Assembly (NCBI GenBank): GCA_003574895.1
Contig: PJFB01000015.1
Coordinates: 46,385-110,384 of the forward strand
Source of the DNA: Geobacter sp.
GTDB lineage: Bacteria > Desulfobacterota > Desulfuromonadia > Geobacterales > Pseudopelobacteraceae
Reading direction: 5' to 3'
Length of the DNA stretch: 64,000 bases
Below are positions 56,501 to 64,000 of the stretch, in pieces. The position numbers and the translations under genes are program-made. Below the pieces are notes generated by a model. The model was not told the origin of the DNA. It saw only the letters and a list, made by a program, of their open reading frames with translations, and did not search any database. How positions within the stretch are numbered: the stretch's first letter is position 1; each line of letters opens with the position of its first letter.

Positions 56501-59500
56501 ATGCACGCGCTTACCAGATGGCTAAAACTGGTCATCAGCATTACGCTTGGACTCTGTCTGGGTACCGGGACGGCCCTTGCCGCCAACGGCACCCTGACAG
56601 GCAAGATCACCATCACCGGCACATCAACGGCGATTGCGGGGGCAAAGATCACCGCAGTCGGCCCCCCGGGGACCTATACAGCGACCTCGGATTCCAAAGG
56701 GGTCTACACGGTTTCACTCCCCCCGGCGACTTATTCGGTAACCTGCACTGCTACCGGATACAATCCCAAGACGGCATCGGCGACCATTAAAAGCAGCTCC
56801 AAGACAACGCTGAACTTTGCCCTTGCCAAACAGACGGCCACCACTGGCACCATCAGCGGCACAGTGACCAACAGTGCGAACGGCGCCGCCCTTTCCGCCG
56901 CCTCGGTCAGCCTGACTCCCGGCACCTACTCGGCCTTAACCGACACCGCAGGCAAATACACCATTGCCAACGTGACTGCCGGCACCTATACGCAAACCGT
57001 TTCCAAGACCGGCTTTACTACCGCTACCAAGCAAGTTTCGATCAGTGCTGGCGCTACCACCACCAGCAATGTAGCGCTAACGGCTCCGTCCGTAAGCATA
57101 TCCACCCTGACCGCCACACCCAATTCCTTTACCGAAGCGGCCGCCGGCACTGTTTCCCTTGCCGCCGCACTGAACGGAACCGCAGCTTCCTACCAGTGGA
57201 CCCAGGTGAAAGGGCCCAAGGTACCCTTGACGGCCACCAGCGCCACTGCTGCCACTGCCAACGTCAGCACCTTGAGCGTAGCGGTTGACGCGGAGATGGT
57301 CTTCCGTCTCTCCGTCACCGGCTCCAATGGCGCGGTCAGCAGCAAGGACGTCAGTGTCTTTGTTGCACCCGCCGACATGGTCCCCGTACTTGGTGCCAAT
57401 GTTCAGATCGGCGGCTCCACTACGGCCGTCAAGAAGTTTATGTACAATGGTGCCGAATGGACCATCTTCAACATCGGCAGCCGGTTGTGCGTTACCCCCA
57501 TCGGCATGACCAAGGGGGCGGTCCACTCCATCTATGCCCCGGGCTTTATCAACGACATCGATCTGGTCACCTATAACGGCGTCAACTACGCCCTGCTCTC
57601 CGCCGGAGCAGCCGGCATCGTGGTGGTGGACATCACCAACCCGACCGCCATGGTTCAGGTCAGCAACGTCCACCTCAACTATTACCAGGATAACATCACC
57701 TACACCGAAGGTGGCGGCGACATCCTCACCGGCAACGAGATCTCCAGCATCCAGGCCCCGGTGGCGGCCCTGGAAACCGATGGCACCACCCTGTTCATCG
57801 CCGACAACGAGTACGGCATCCACAGCACCGCCCTGGCCAACCTGCTGGGCGCCAATGGCCCGGTATTGGAAGTCGACGGCACCCTGTTGATCGATCTGGA
57901 AAAATACACCCTGCAGTTTGCCGGCGAAAACCCCTGGGGCGGCCCCATTGATCTGAAGCTGTATGGCGGCAAGCTGTTTGCCTGCATGAACGAACTGGGC
58001 CTTGGCATCTTCGATCCAGTTACACTTAACCAGATCGGCCGTTACAATCTATATACCGATACAAACATGAAAGAAGACTGGTTCATGAACATGGACATCC
58101 GCCAGACCGTGCAAATGGATCCTGCCACCGGCCTGCCGTTTGTTGACGCCTACACCGGCATGCCAGACTATCGCCAGACCAATTTCGAACTGGTGCAGGT
58201 CATGCGTAACGACGTGGTGGCCCCCACTCCGTGGGCCGACTTCGACCGCTACGGCAAGTTCTACTACAAGGCCCAGGGTCTTGACATCGCCGAATTCGGG
58301 GGCCGCACCATCGCCTATGTCGCCTACTCCATGGGGGGCTTGGTTGCCGTGGATATTACCGGCTACCAGACGGCAACCGCGGCCACCTTCCTCAATGGCC
58401 GCTACCTGGGTTATGTGCCGGCAGTGCCGGCCAACGGTCCGGACAAGATCACCGGCACCCAGTCCCAGAGCATCCTTCCCTATTACGGGGCCGGCATGCT
58501 GAAGGACTCGGGCGTGATCGACGTCAAGATCAAGAATAACTATGCCTACCTGACCGATCACTTTGCCGGCCTGGTCATCGTAGAAGGCGCCGGAACCCCT
58601 GAAGTTTCCTGGAAAGGGGCAAACGGCAATTACAACAACGATACCGACGGCATCCCGGGCAATCACTTCCCGGATACCGAATTCGTAACTTCCTACGACA
58701 TGTCTGCCTATGACCCCCTGGATAACGAGTCCATGCCCAAGTGGATGTACCAGGCCCCATGCAAGCTGGTTACCACCGAGATCAACGGTCACGGCAACCG
58801 CCTGCTCCTCATGGACACCATGAACATCACTGCCGCCGGTAATGTGGATATCCTTGCCTGCTCCGGCGCCGGCGGCTTCAACTTCCTTGATATCATAAAC
58901 CTTAACGCTACCCTCATGGCGGACCGCTACAGCGTACCGGTCTACTTCCCCACCACCGACGAGATCGGTGCCAAGGTCAGCGGTGCTGCCGGCCAGACCA
59001 TCTCCATCGGCCATGCCGTGGGCATCGCCTCCTCCGACAAGTACATGTACCACTCCGACGGTCCCCACGGCATCTCTGCCTGGAGTATCGTCGATGGCAA
59101 CGGCTACCCCACCGACAACATCCACCTGGTGGCCAACACCCTGCAGGACGAATATCCGGAAATCTACAACGGCGTCACGGTCTATCCGCCGTCCCATGCC
59201 GCCAATGTGGTCTTCGATTCCACCCACCAGGTAGCCTGGGCCAGCTGTTCCAGCAACGGCCTGCGCCGGGTGGATATCTCCAAGGTTGAAGCGGGGCAGG
59301 GTGCCATCGGCGCTCCACTGCTCCTGCCGCTCACCCCGACGGACCTCTTTGAACACAACGGTCTGTTCGGCACGGTCAAGGGGCTCCAGTACCAGGACCA
59401 CTCCTACGACGTGGAGATCAAGGGCAACTACGCCTACACCGCCGACGGCAGCAACGGCCTTACCGTTTATGACATTACCAAGGATCCGACTGTCATGAAC

Positions 59501-60178
59501 AGCGGCTTTGTCGTCTCCAATATCGGGCAAATAGTCGATGAGAAACCGCCTCTGGGCACCGCCTCGGGCATCGCCCTCTGGACCAACCCGGCTACAGGCA
59601 AATCCTATGCCTTTGTGGCCGCCGGCCCACGTGGCGTCGGCGTGGTGGATACCACCGACGTATTGAACATGCAACTGGTGAAAGTGTTTGAACCGATCAA
59701 ACTGGAAGAAGGGAAGGTGGGCGCTGCCGACGGCCAGTCCGTGGATGTGAAGGTGGTTGGCGACTACGCATATTTCTCCTATGACAGCTTTGGCGTGGTC
59801 TGCTACCGACTGAGCGATCTGATTGCCCCTCTCCCTGCCGGCATTCTGCCGACCGAAGTTTGGAGCAAAGATACCATTGGCACCCTGGTCTATGACTACC
59901 GCCCGGTGGCGGTGAGCCGCTTCAAGCTGCAACTGGTCCCCGGCTATGAAGCCTGGGCCGGCGGCGCCGTGAAGATGGATTATACCCTGGTCAACAACAA
60001 GCTGGTCTTCTACGTGGCCTTTGCCGAGGCCGGCTTGCTGAAGATCGACTGGACCGATCCGGTCAATCCGGTCCTGGCCGGAATCGCGCCCACGGTAGGT
60101 GAATGCTCGGCTGTCACCATCAGCAACGGCAGGCTCTACGTGGCCGACGGCAGTGCCGGCATGCTGTTCTTCAAGTAG
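56501..60178 (+). CDS. secreted LVIVD-type beta-propeller protein with carboxypeptidase-regulatory-like domains
   Basis: 1225 residues. Signal peptide MHALTRWLKLVISITLG ending about ALAA; two CarboxypepD_reg-like beta domains (about 10-95 and 100-185, with GTYTATSDSKGVYTVSLPP and the similar TYSALTDTAGKYTIANV); a PKD-like domain (about 190-290); then a long propeller with repeated GLVAVDIT, GLVIVE, GIVVVDIT, GLTVYDIT blades. The likely role is an extracellular or outer-surface scaffold for the octaheme cytochrome encoded downstream. ATG at 56501 follows GGAGG by 5 bases. An in-frame GTG at 56444 gives no signal peptide at its start. Confidence 0.8.
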   Translation: MHALTRWLKLVISITLGLCLGTGTALAANGTLTGKITITGTSTAIAGAKITAVGPPGTYTATSDSKGVYTVSLPPATYSVTCTATGYNPKTASATIKSSSKTTLNFALAKQTATTGTISGTVTNSANGAALSAASVSLTPGTYSALTDTAGKYTIANVTAGTYTQTVSKTGFTTATKQVSISAGATTTSNVALTAPSVSISTLTATPNSFTEAAAGTVSLAAALNGTAASYQWTQVKGPKVPLTATSATAATANVSTLSVAVDAEMVFRLSVTGSNGAVSSKDVSVFVAPADMVPVLGANVQIGGSTTAVKKFMYNGAEWTIFNIGSRLCVTPIGMTKGAVHSIYAPGFINDIDLVTYNGVNYALLSAGAAGIVVVDITNPTAMVQVSNVHLNYYQDNITYTEGGGDILTGNEISSIQAPVAALETDGTTLFIADNEYGIHSTALANLLGANGPVLEVDGTLLIDLEKYTLQFAGENPWGGPIDLKLYGGKLFACMNELGLGIFDPVTLNQIGRYNLYTDTNMKEDWFMNMDIRQTVQMDPATGLPFVDAYTGMPDYRQTNFELVQVMRNDVVAPTPWADFDRYGKFYYKAQGLDIAEFGGRTIAYVAYSMGGLVAVDITGYQTATAATFLNGRYLGYVPAVPANGPDKITGTQSQSILPYYGAGMLKDSGVIDVKIKNNYAYLTDHFAGLVIVEGAGTPEVSWKGANGNYNNDTDGIPGNHFPDTEFVTSYDMSAYDPLDNESMPKWMYQAPCKLVTTEINGHGNRLLLMDTMNITAAGNVDILACSGAGGFNFLDIINLNATLMADRYSVPVYFPTTDEIGAKVSGAAGQTISIGHAVGIASSDKYMYHSDGPHGISAWSIVDGNGYPTDNIHLVANTLQDEYPEIYNGVTVYPPSHAANVVFDSTHQVAWASCSSNGLRRVDISKVEAGQGAIGAPLLLPLTPTDLFEHNGLFGTVKGLQYQDHSYDVEIKGNYAYTADGSNGLTVYDITKDPTVMNSGFVVSNIGQIVDEKPPLGTASGIALWTNPATGKSYAFVAAGPRGVGVVDTTDVLNMQLVKVFEPIKLEEGKVGAADGQSVDVKVVGDYAYFSYDSFGVVCYRLSDLIAPLPAGILPTEVWSKDTIGTLVYDYRPVAVSRFKLQLVPGYEAWAGGAVKMDYTLVNNKLVFYVAFAEAGLLKIDWTDPVNPVLAGIAPTVGECSAVTISNGRLYVADGSAGMLFFK

Positions 60179-60216
60179 CTTGCTTCCGGAAACTGAGTAG
60201 TAAGTGTAAAGCAATC

Positions 60217-60243
60217 GTGGCGGGACCGTAGTGGTCCCGCCAC
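60217..60243 (+). repeat. intercistronic hairpin
   Basis: GTGGCGGGACC / GGTCCCGCCAC, 11-bp perfect stem with a 5-base loop, followed by only TT, just before the cytochrome ribosome site. It may stabilise the upstream mRNA or set the protein ratio. Confidence 0.6.
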
Positions 60244-60256
60244 TTGGGAGGACAAT

Positions 60257-62719
60257 ATGAAAAATCGACCCGACATATGCCTTGCCATACTGCTATCCTT
60301 TTTCCTGATGCTGTTAACAGGGCCAGGTGGTGTTCTCGCGGCCAAAACAACCACCGGGACCTTGAGTGGCATCATAAACAACGCCGTCACCGCTGCGCCA
60401 ATCTCCGGCGCCACGATCAAAGCGACCAACGAAGCAACCGGAACGATCACGAGCACCACATCCAACTCGACTGGGAGCTACAAGCTGACCCTTGCCCCGG
60501 CCACCTACTCGATCGAGTGCTCGGCCGCCACCTATCAGGTCGCCACCCGTGCCAGTGTAAGTGTCCTTGTTGGCAAGACCACTACCCTCAACATCACCCT
60601 GCAACCGGTATTGCAATCCCTCAGCCACTCGGGGCGTCTTTCATCCTATGACGGCCCGGATACTTGCCTTGCTTGTCATTCCGTATCCGCCAGCGGTACG
60701 GACCTGTTGACCGATGTCTTCAATTCAGCCCATTTCCAGGCGCGAACGCTGAACAGCATGATAGATATCCCGGCTGGCGGCAGCCATGGCATGGTGGACC
60801 GTGCCTGCGGACTCCCCGGTTCCAATATGCTGGCCGACAACTATGCCGGTATTGCCACCGCAGCAGATGGCACAAAGATGGTCGATGGCTGCGGGAAGTG
60901 TCACATCGCTTACCGTCCACCCTACAAATACGTTATGGCTGCCGATGCCAGGAACGATATCGATTGCCTGATCTGTCACGCCGAAGTATATGGAGCTGAA
61001 TGGGACGATCCGGCAAACATCTCCCAGTATGGCAGCAATCCGCAGCCCCACGTCAGAACCGTTACAACTCTTGCCGACGGAACCTTGACCTGGAGCCAGG
61101 ACAGATCAATCAAGTCTGCCCAATCGGTGGGCAACCCCACTTCAACTAAAGCATGCCAGCGCTGCCATGAACACAATATGAGCGGATATAAGCGAGCTAC
61201 ACCGTTTACCGCAACCACCGATGTCCATGCCGCGAAAAATTTCACTTGCACTAAATGTCACGCTGCGACACAGCACAAGATCCCCCGCGGGAATTTTGTG
61301 ACAGATATGATGGCAAATGAACAGACAACGGTGAATATGAGCTGTTCCCGTTGCCATGGGGTCACTCCGCATAACGCCAATAACGCTGTCGATTTGAATA
61401 GACACACGGCCAATGTCGCTTGCGAGGTGTGTCATGTCGCCGATATGAAGGTCGAAGGCGATATCGGTTGGCAGTCATGGGCGCCGTTCACCCTCGATCC
61501 GCGCACCGGCATCTGGACCGACACCCGTCCGGTGCTGGCCAACAGTTTCTACACGCCATACATCGAGTACATCCCCACCACTGCCTTGCCGCTGATTCGC
61601 TGGTTCAACGGCTCGGCCTCAATGCTTGCGCAGCCCGGCGGTTCCTACGCCAACAGGGAAAGCACCGGAGGCTGTTCGAAGCTGTATGCGCTCAAGCCAT
61701 TCGTCAACGGTATGCTCTTCGATGCCGGCTGGCTGCCCGGCCCTTCCTCTGATCCTGGATTCGATCCGGTCAATGGCACTTGGCCGTACTCGATGAAAGC
61801 CTATTATGAAAACAATTGGCCAAAGTTCCTGGCATTGGGCTTTGTTGATGCAAAATATCCGACAGCTCAGTCCTATTGGCTTGCCCGCCCGGATATGGCG
61901 CAGATGCTCAACAGCTTCCCGATGATGCTTTACATGGACCGCTCCGGTTTCCAGCTTGAGGCCGGAAAAACCAGCGGCACTCCGGTACCGGGCCCGCAGT
62001 CCGCAGCCACTTATCCCGGCCTGGCTAAAGCGATTAACGTCGGCATGGGAAGAATCGGCATTGAAATGGGGTATTTCCCTCCAACCAGCGACCCGGAAAC
62101 CGTTGGGGTAAATCTCTGGTCAGGAAGGTTCTTCGGCATGTGGGCACCGGTGAACATGGACCCAACCTCTCCGTTCAACGGAGAGGTGAACTCGTTCATC
62201 ACCATGAGCCACAGCATCAAGGGGGCAGCCGCGCTCGGCACCACCACGGCATCCTGTTATAACTGTCACTATACGGCTACCGAGTATGCCGCCCAGAAAC
62301 TCATTACCAAACGGCTGGACTTCTCTCAGCTTGGCTGGCCGAATATCGATGCCAACCCGATTGTAGATCCTTTGTATGACCGGATCATAGCAGCGCCGGT
62401 TCCGGCAATTGATCGAATCGTCTTCAGCTTTGTCCAGGGGAACTCTTCCCAGACCCTGAAGATCTCCACATACGTGGTCGATTCAATCACCAGGCTGCCG
62501 ATGCCCAATGTAACTGTCAGCGGCACGCTCACCGGCCCGGCAGGGCAGTCCGGGCTTCCTTTTGCTGCCAGTGCGGTCTCGGGGAGTACTGGCATGGCAG
62601 TCGTCAACTTCAGCAAGAGTACTCTGCTGAACGGAACTTATACATGGACTTTGAAAACCCTGACCTATGGTGGAGTTGCAACTCCGGTCGCAATTTCGTG
62701 CAGTTACACCAAGCAGTAA
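60257..62719 (+). CDS. secreted octaheme cytochrome c with carboxypeptidase-regulatory-like N-terminal domain
   Basis: 820 residues. Signal peptide ends about VLAA. A CarboxypepD_reg-like domain (about 32-112) is followed by eight heme motifs: CLACH, CGKCH, CLICH, CQRCH, CTKCH, CSRCH, CEVCH, and a distant CYNCH near residue 671. The gap before the last motif resembles octaheme families. A C-terminal Ig-like beta domain ends the protein. Same N-terminal domain type as the propeller protein, so they are likely partners. Ribosome site GGGAGGACAAT. Confidence 0.88.
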   Translation: MKNRPDICLAILLSFFLMLLTGPGGVLAAKTTTGTLSGIINNAVTAAPISGATIKATNEATGTITSTTSNSTGSYKLTLAPATYSIECSAATYQVATRASVSVLVGKTTTLNITLQPVLQSLSHSGRLSSYDGPDTCLACHSVSASGTDLLTDVFNSAHFQARTLNSMIDIPAGGSHGMVDRACGLPGSNMLADNYAGIATAADGTKMVDGCGKCHIAYRPPYKYVMAADARNDIDCLICHAEVYGAEWDDPANISQYGSNPQPHVRTVTTLADGTLTWSQDRSIKSAQSVGNPTSTKACQRCHEHNMSGYKRATPFTATTDVHAAKNFTCTKCHAATQHKIPRGNFVTDMMANEQTTVNMSCSRCHGVTPHNANNAVDLNRHTANVACEVCHVADMKVEGDIGWQSWAPFTLDPRTGIWTDTRPVLANSFYTPYIEYIPTTALPLIRWFNGSASMLAQPGGSYANRESTGGCSKLYALKPFVNGMLFDAGWLPGPSSDPGFDPVNGTWPYSMKAYYENNWPKFLALGFVDAKYPTAQSYWLARPDMAQMLNSFPMMLYMDRSGFQLEAGKTSGTPVPGPQSAATYPGLAKAINVGMGRIGIEMGYFPPTSDPETVGVNLWSGRFFGMWAPVNMDPTSPFNGEVNSFITMSHSIKGAAALGTTTASCYNCHYTATEYAAQKLITKRLDFSQLGWPNIDANPIVDPLYDRIIAAPVPAIDRIVFSFVQGNSSQTLKISTYVVDSITRLPMPNVTVSGTLTGPAGQSGLPFAASAVSGSTGMAVVNFSKSTLLNGTYTWTLKTLTYGGVATPVAISCSYTKQ

Positions 62720-62777
62720 TTTGGGGTCAGGCCCGGTGCATGGCCCGGGCTCAATGGTTTATTCACGTAGTTCTGCC

Positions 62778-62813
62778 CCCTGATCCGGGTATGCGTGTCA
62801 ACTCGGATCAGGG
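62778..62813 (+). repeat. 10-bp inverted repeat after the octaheme gene
   Basis: CCCTGATCCG / CGGATCAGGG with a 16-base loop, no T run. It may end the transcript in a Rho-dependent way or protect the mRNA 3' end. The rest of the 178-bp gap shows nothing else. Confidence 0.45.
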
Positions 62814-62897
62814 TTGCGCGGAGCGCCAGCCCGGCAATCGCTTTGCAAGTTGCTCAATTCGATGTGTCTGCGCTTCGCACCCGGGTAAGGTCAAACA

Positions 62898-63296
62898 ATG
62901 GAGTTTGTCATGGAAAATCGAGCGGCTTCGGCAGTCCTGATTGTTGATGATGAAGCATCAATTCTGGAAGTGATGGCCGGCATAATCGAGAGTGCTGGAT
63001 TTGCCGCTGCTTGTGTAACCAGTGGCGCAGGAGCACTGCAGAAACTTAAAGAAGAATCCTTTGCCTGCATGATCACCGATTTGCACATGCTGGCCATGAA
63101 TGGGTTCGAACTGGCCGTAAAGGCCCAGGTTATTGCCCCGCATATGCTGATAGCGCTCTGTACCGGCGATGAATCACCCAGCATCAGAAAAGAGGCGGTT
63201 GCCGCGGGGATCAGGATCATATTTCACAAGCCGATCGATTTCCAGGCGATTATCAATATGCTGCACAAAGAAGTACTGCCCGTCGGGCGATATTGA
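62898..63296 (+). CDS. single-domain response regulator (CheY-like)
   Basis: 132 residues, receiver only: VLIVDDEASILEVMAG, phospho-Asp in MITDLHMLAMNGFE, the Thr in LCTGDE and the conserved Lys in FHKPIDF. No output domain, so it would act through protein contact. It lies after the octaheme gene and may be co-transcribed with it. Start at ATG 62898; an in-frame ATG at 62910 is also possible. Confidence 0.88.
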   Translation: MEFVMENRAASAVLIVDDEASILEVMAGIIESAGFAAACVTSGAGALQKLKEESFACMITDLHMLAMNGFELAVKAQVIAPHMLIALCTGDESPSIRKEAVAAGIRIIFHKPIDFQAIINMLHKEVLPVGRY

Positions 63297-63368
63297 TGAT
63301 CAATCCGCACCTGTCCGCCGGGCATTGGCAGCCAGCTGACAACATTTCCGGAAATACCTGCAACTGTG

Positions 63369-63401
63369 GTTGCCGTGTAAACTATGTTACCATTACCCTG
63401 C
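63369..63401 (+). repeat. 33-bp repeat, copy 2 (promoter module)
   Basis: Identical to 55997-56029 over 33 bases. Here it is not attached to a regulator gene, but is preceded by AATACCTGCA as in the 3' end of that gene. Confidence 0.85.
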
Positions 63402-63527
63402 ATTATATGTCAGGGCCAGAGCTTGACCAGTCCTGCTGCGACGCCACCTGTTCGGGGCTACGATGCCATTCATGTTTCCTGGTGCCCGCCAGTTTCAGTG
63501 CCCAAACCTTTTGGCTATCCCCGCTAC

Positions 63528-63543
63528 CGCAACCGAGGTTGCA
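63528..63543. promoter_or_regulatory. activator-binding dyad (probable UAS), copy 2
   Basis: CGCAACCGAGGTTGCA, 92 bp before the -24 site at 63620. Same half-sites as the palindrome at 56236. Confidence 0.7.
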
Positions 63544-63619
63544 CCCATTCATTCCCGATAGACAGTCCCTTCCGGAAAAACAATACATAAATTCAACTAA
63601 TTATATTATTTAAATTTAC

Positions 63620-63635
63620 TGGCACTAACCTTGCT
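63620..63635 (+). promoter_or_regulatory. sigma-54 promoter of the downstream paralogue
   Basis: TGGCACTAACCTTGCT: matches the -24/-12 consensus exactly (TGGCAC-N5-TTGCT). Confidence 0.88.
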
Positions 63636-63791
63636 CGATGGAAAAGAGTAGTTACCACTCCGACTACCGGATCAAACCATCTTTCTTGAACCTATATTTC
63701 TGTAGACCAGGGACCAGTCCAAGCCAAAGGAGGTGAGTGGGCAGGGGAGGGGACCCGATCGAAACGCTGCACAATACCAAAGGAGGTATGT

Positions 63792-64000
63792 ATGTACACG
63801 CTTAACCGATGGCTAAAACTGGTCATCAGCATCACCCTCATCCTTTGCCTGAGCGCTGTTACTGCCCTTGCTGCCAACGGCACTTTAGCGGGCAAGGTCA
63901 CCATTTCCGGCACATCGACAACCATCAAGGGAGCGGCGCTCACCGTGGTCGGTACTCCGGGGACCTACACGGCCACATCGTCCAACTCGGGGACCTACAA
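63792..64000 (+). CDS. start of a paralogue of the propeller protein (truncated by the window)
   Basis: Reads MYTLNRWLKLVISITLILCL with a signal peptide ending ALAA, then NGTLAGKVTISGTSTTIKG, closely similar to the start of the 56501 gene. It begins a CarboxypepD_reg-like domain (TPGTYTATSSNSGTYK). AAAGGAGG precedes the ATG as in copy 1. Only the first 69 codons or so are in the window, so propeller content is inferred. Confidence 0.85.
   Translation, partial: MYTLNRWLKLVISITLILCLSAVTALAANGTLAGKVTISGTSTTIKGAALTVVGTPGTYTATSSNSGTY

Noticed and set aside
58049..60214. 721-codon antisense frame opposite the propeller gene
   Set aside because: GC-rich codon bias of the real gene leaves the opposite strand open; composition is low-complexity Gly/Val/His with no recognisable domain.

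Overview
The window looks like chromosome from a Geobacter-type member of the Desulfuromonadia (Desulfobacterota). The basis is the mix of c-type cytochromes with CxxCH motifs (one monoheme, one with five motifs, one with eight), paired DUF507 genes, cytochrome bd, many sensor kinases, a TonB-receptor/ABC-substrate-binding/kinase cluster and secreted proteins that carry carboxypeptidase-regulatory-like domains. Genus cannot be fixed by eye. No tRNA or rRNA gene was recognised.

Layout. 1-4551 (+): end of a cytochrome c gene, two DUF507 genes, a lipoprotein, a DUF815 ATPase and a Slt70-type lytic transglycosylase. 4581-18772 (-): lptD, folC, accD, trpA, a chemoreceptor, a small transglycosylase lipoprotein, cydB, cydA, an Rrf2 regulator, a phosphofructokinase and two overlapping citrate-synthase-fold genes. 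19091-28292 (+): a ThDP enzyme, a TonB-dependent receptor, a periplasmic ABC_sub_bind protein and two large sensor kinases. tatC (-) closes that block.

29345-43208 (+) is the most unusual part: a compact type III CRISPR-Cas locus. In order it holds a CorA-like two-TM membrane protein, a short HD-less Cas10 with GGDE instead of GGDD, a triple-RAMP fusion, a double-Cas7 fusion, a 1000-residue RAMP protein whose C-terminus is a divergent DHH phosphoesterase-like domain, a leader with two perfect tandem DnaA boxes, a 14-repeat array, a ~340-bp insert with a duplicated array end, a Cas6-RT-Cas1 fusion, and Cas2. CorA effectors and DHH-type hydrolases are known partners in type III systems that signal with SAM-AMP. 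My main proposal is that this is a SAM-AMP-type system in which the signal-degrading enzyme has been fused into the RNA-guided complex, joined to an RNA-capable spacer acquisition module.

43335-52221: RNase R (-), an M23 peptidase, two small proteins, a pentaheme cytochrome, a universal stress protein, DUF488, a membrane protein and a protein of unknown function. 52222-64000 (+): a sensor kinase and its NtrC-type sigma-54 activator, then a promoter module (33-bp repeat, GCAACC/GGTTGC dyad, sigma-54 -24/-12 site) driving a secreted beta-propeller protein and an octaheme cytochrome. The same promoter module recurs at 63369-63635 ahead of a paralogue of the propeller gene that runs off the window, so kinase, activator and both targets form one inferred regulatory unit for extracytoplasmic redox proteins.
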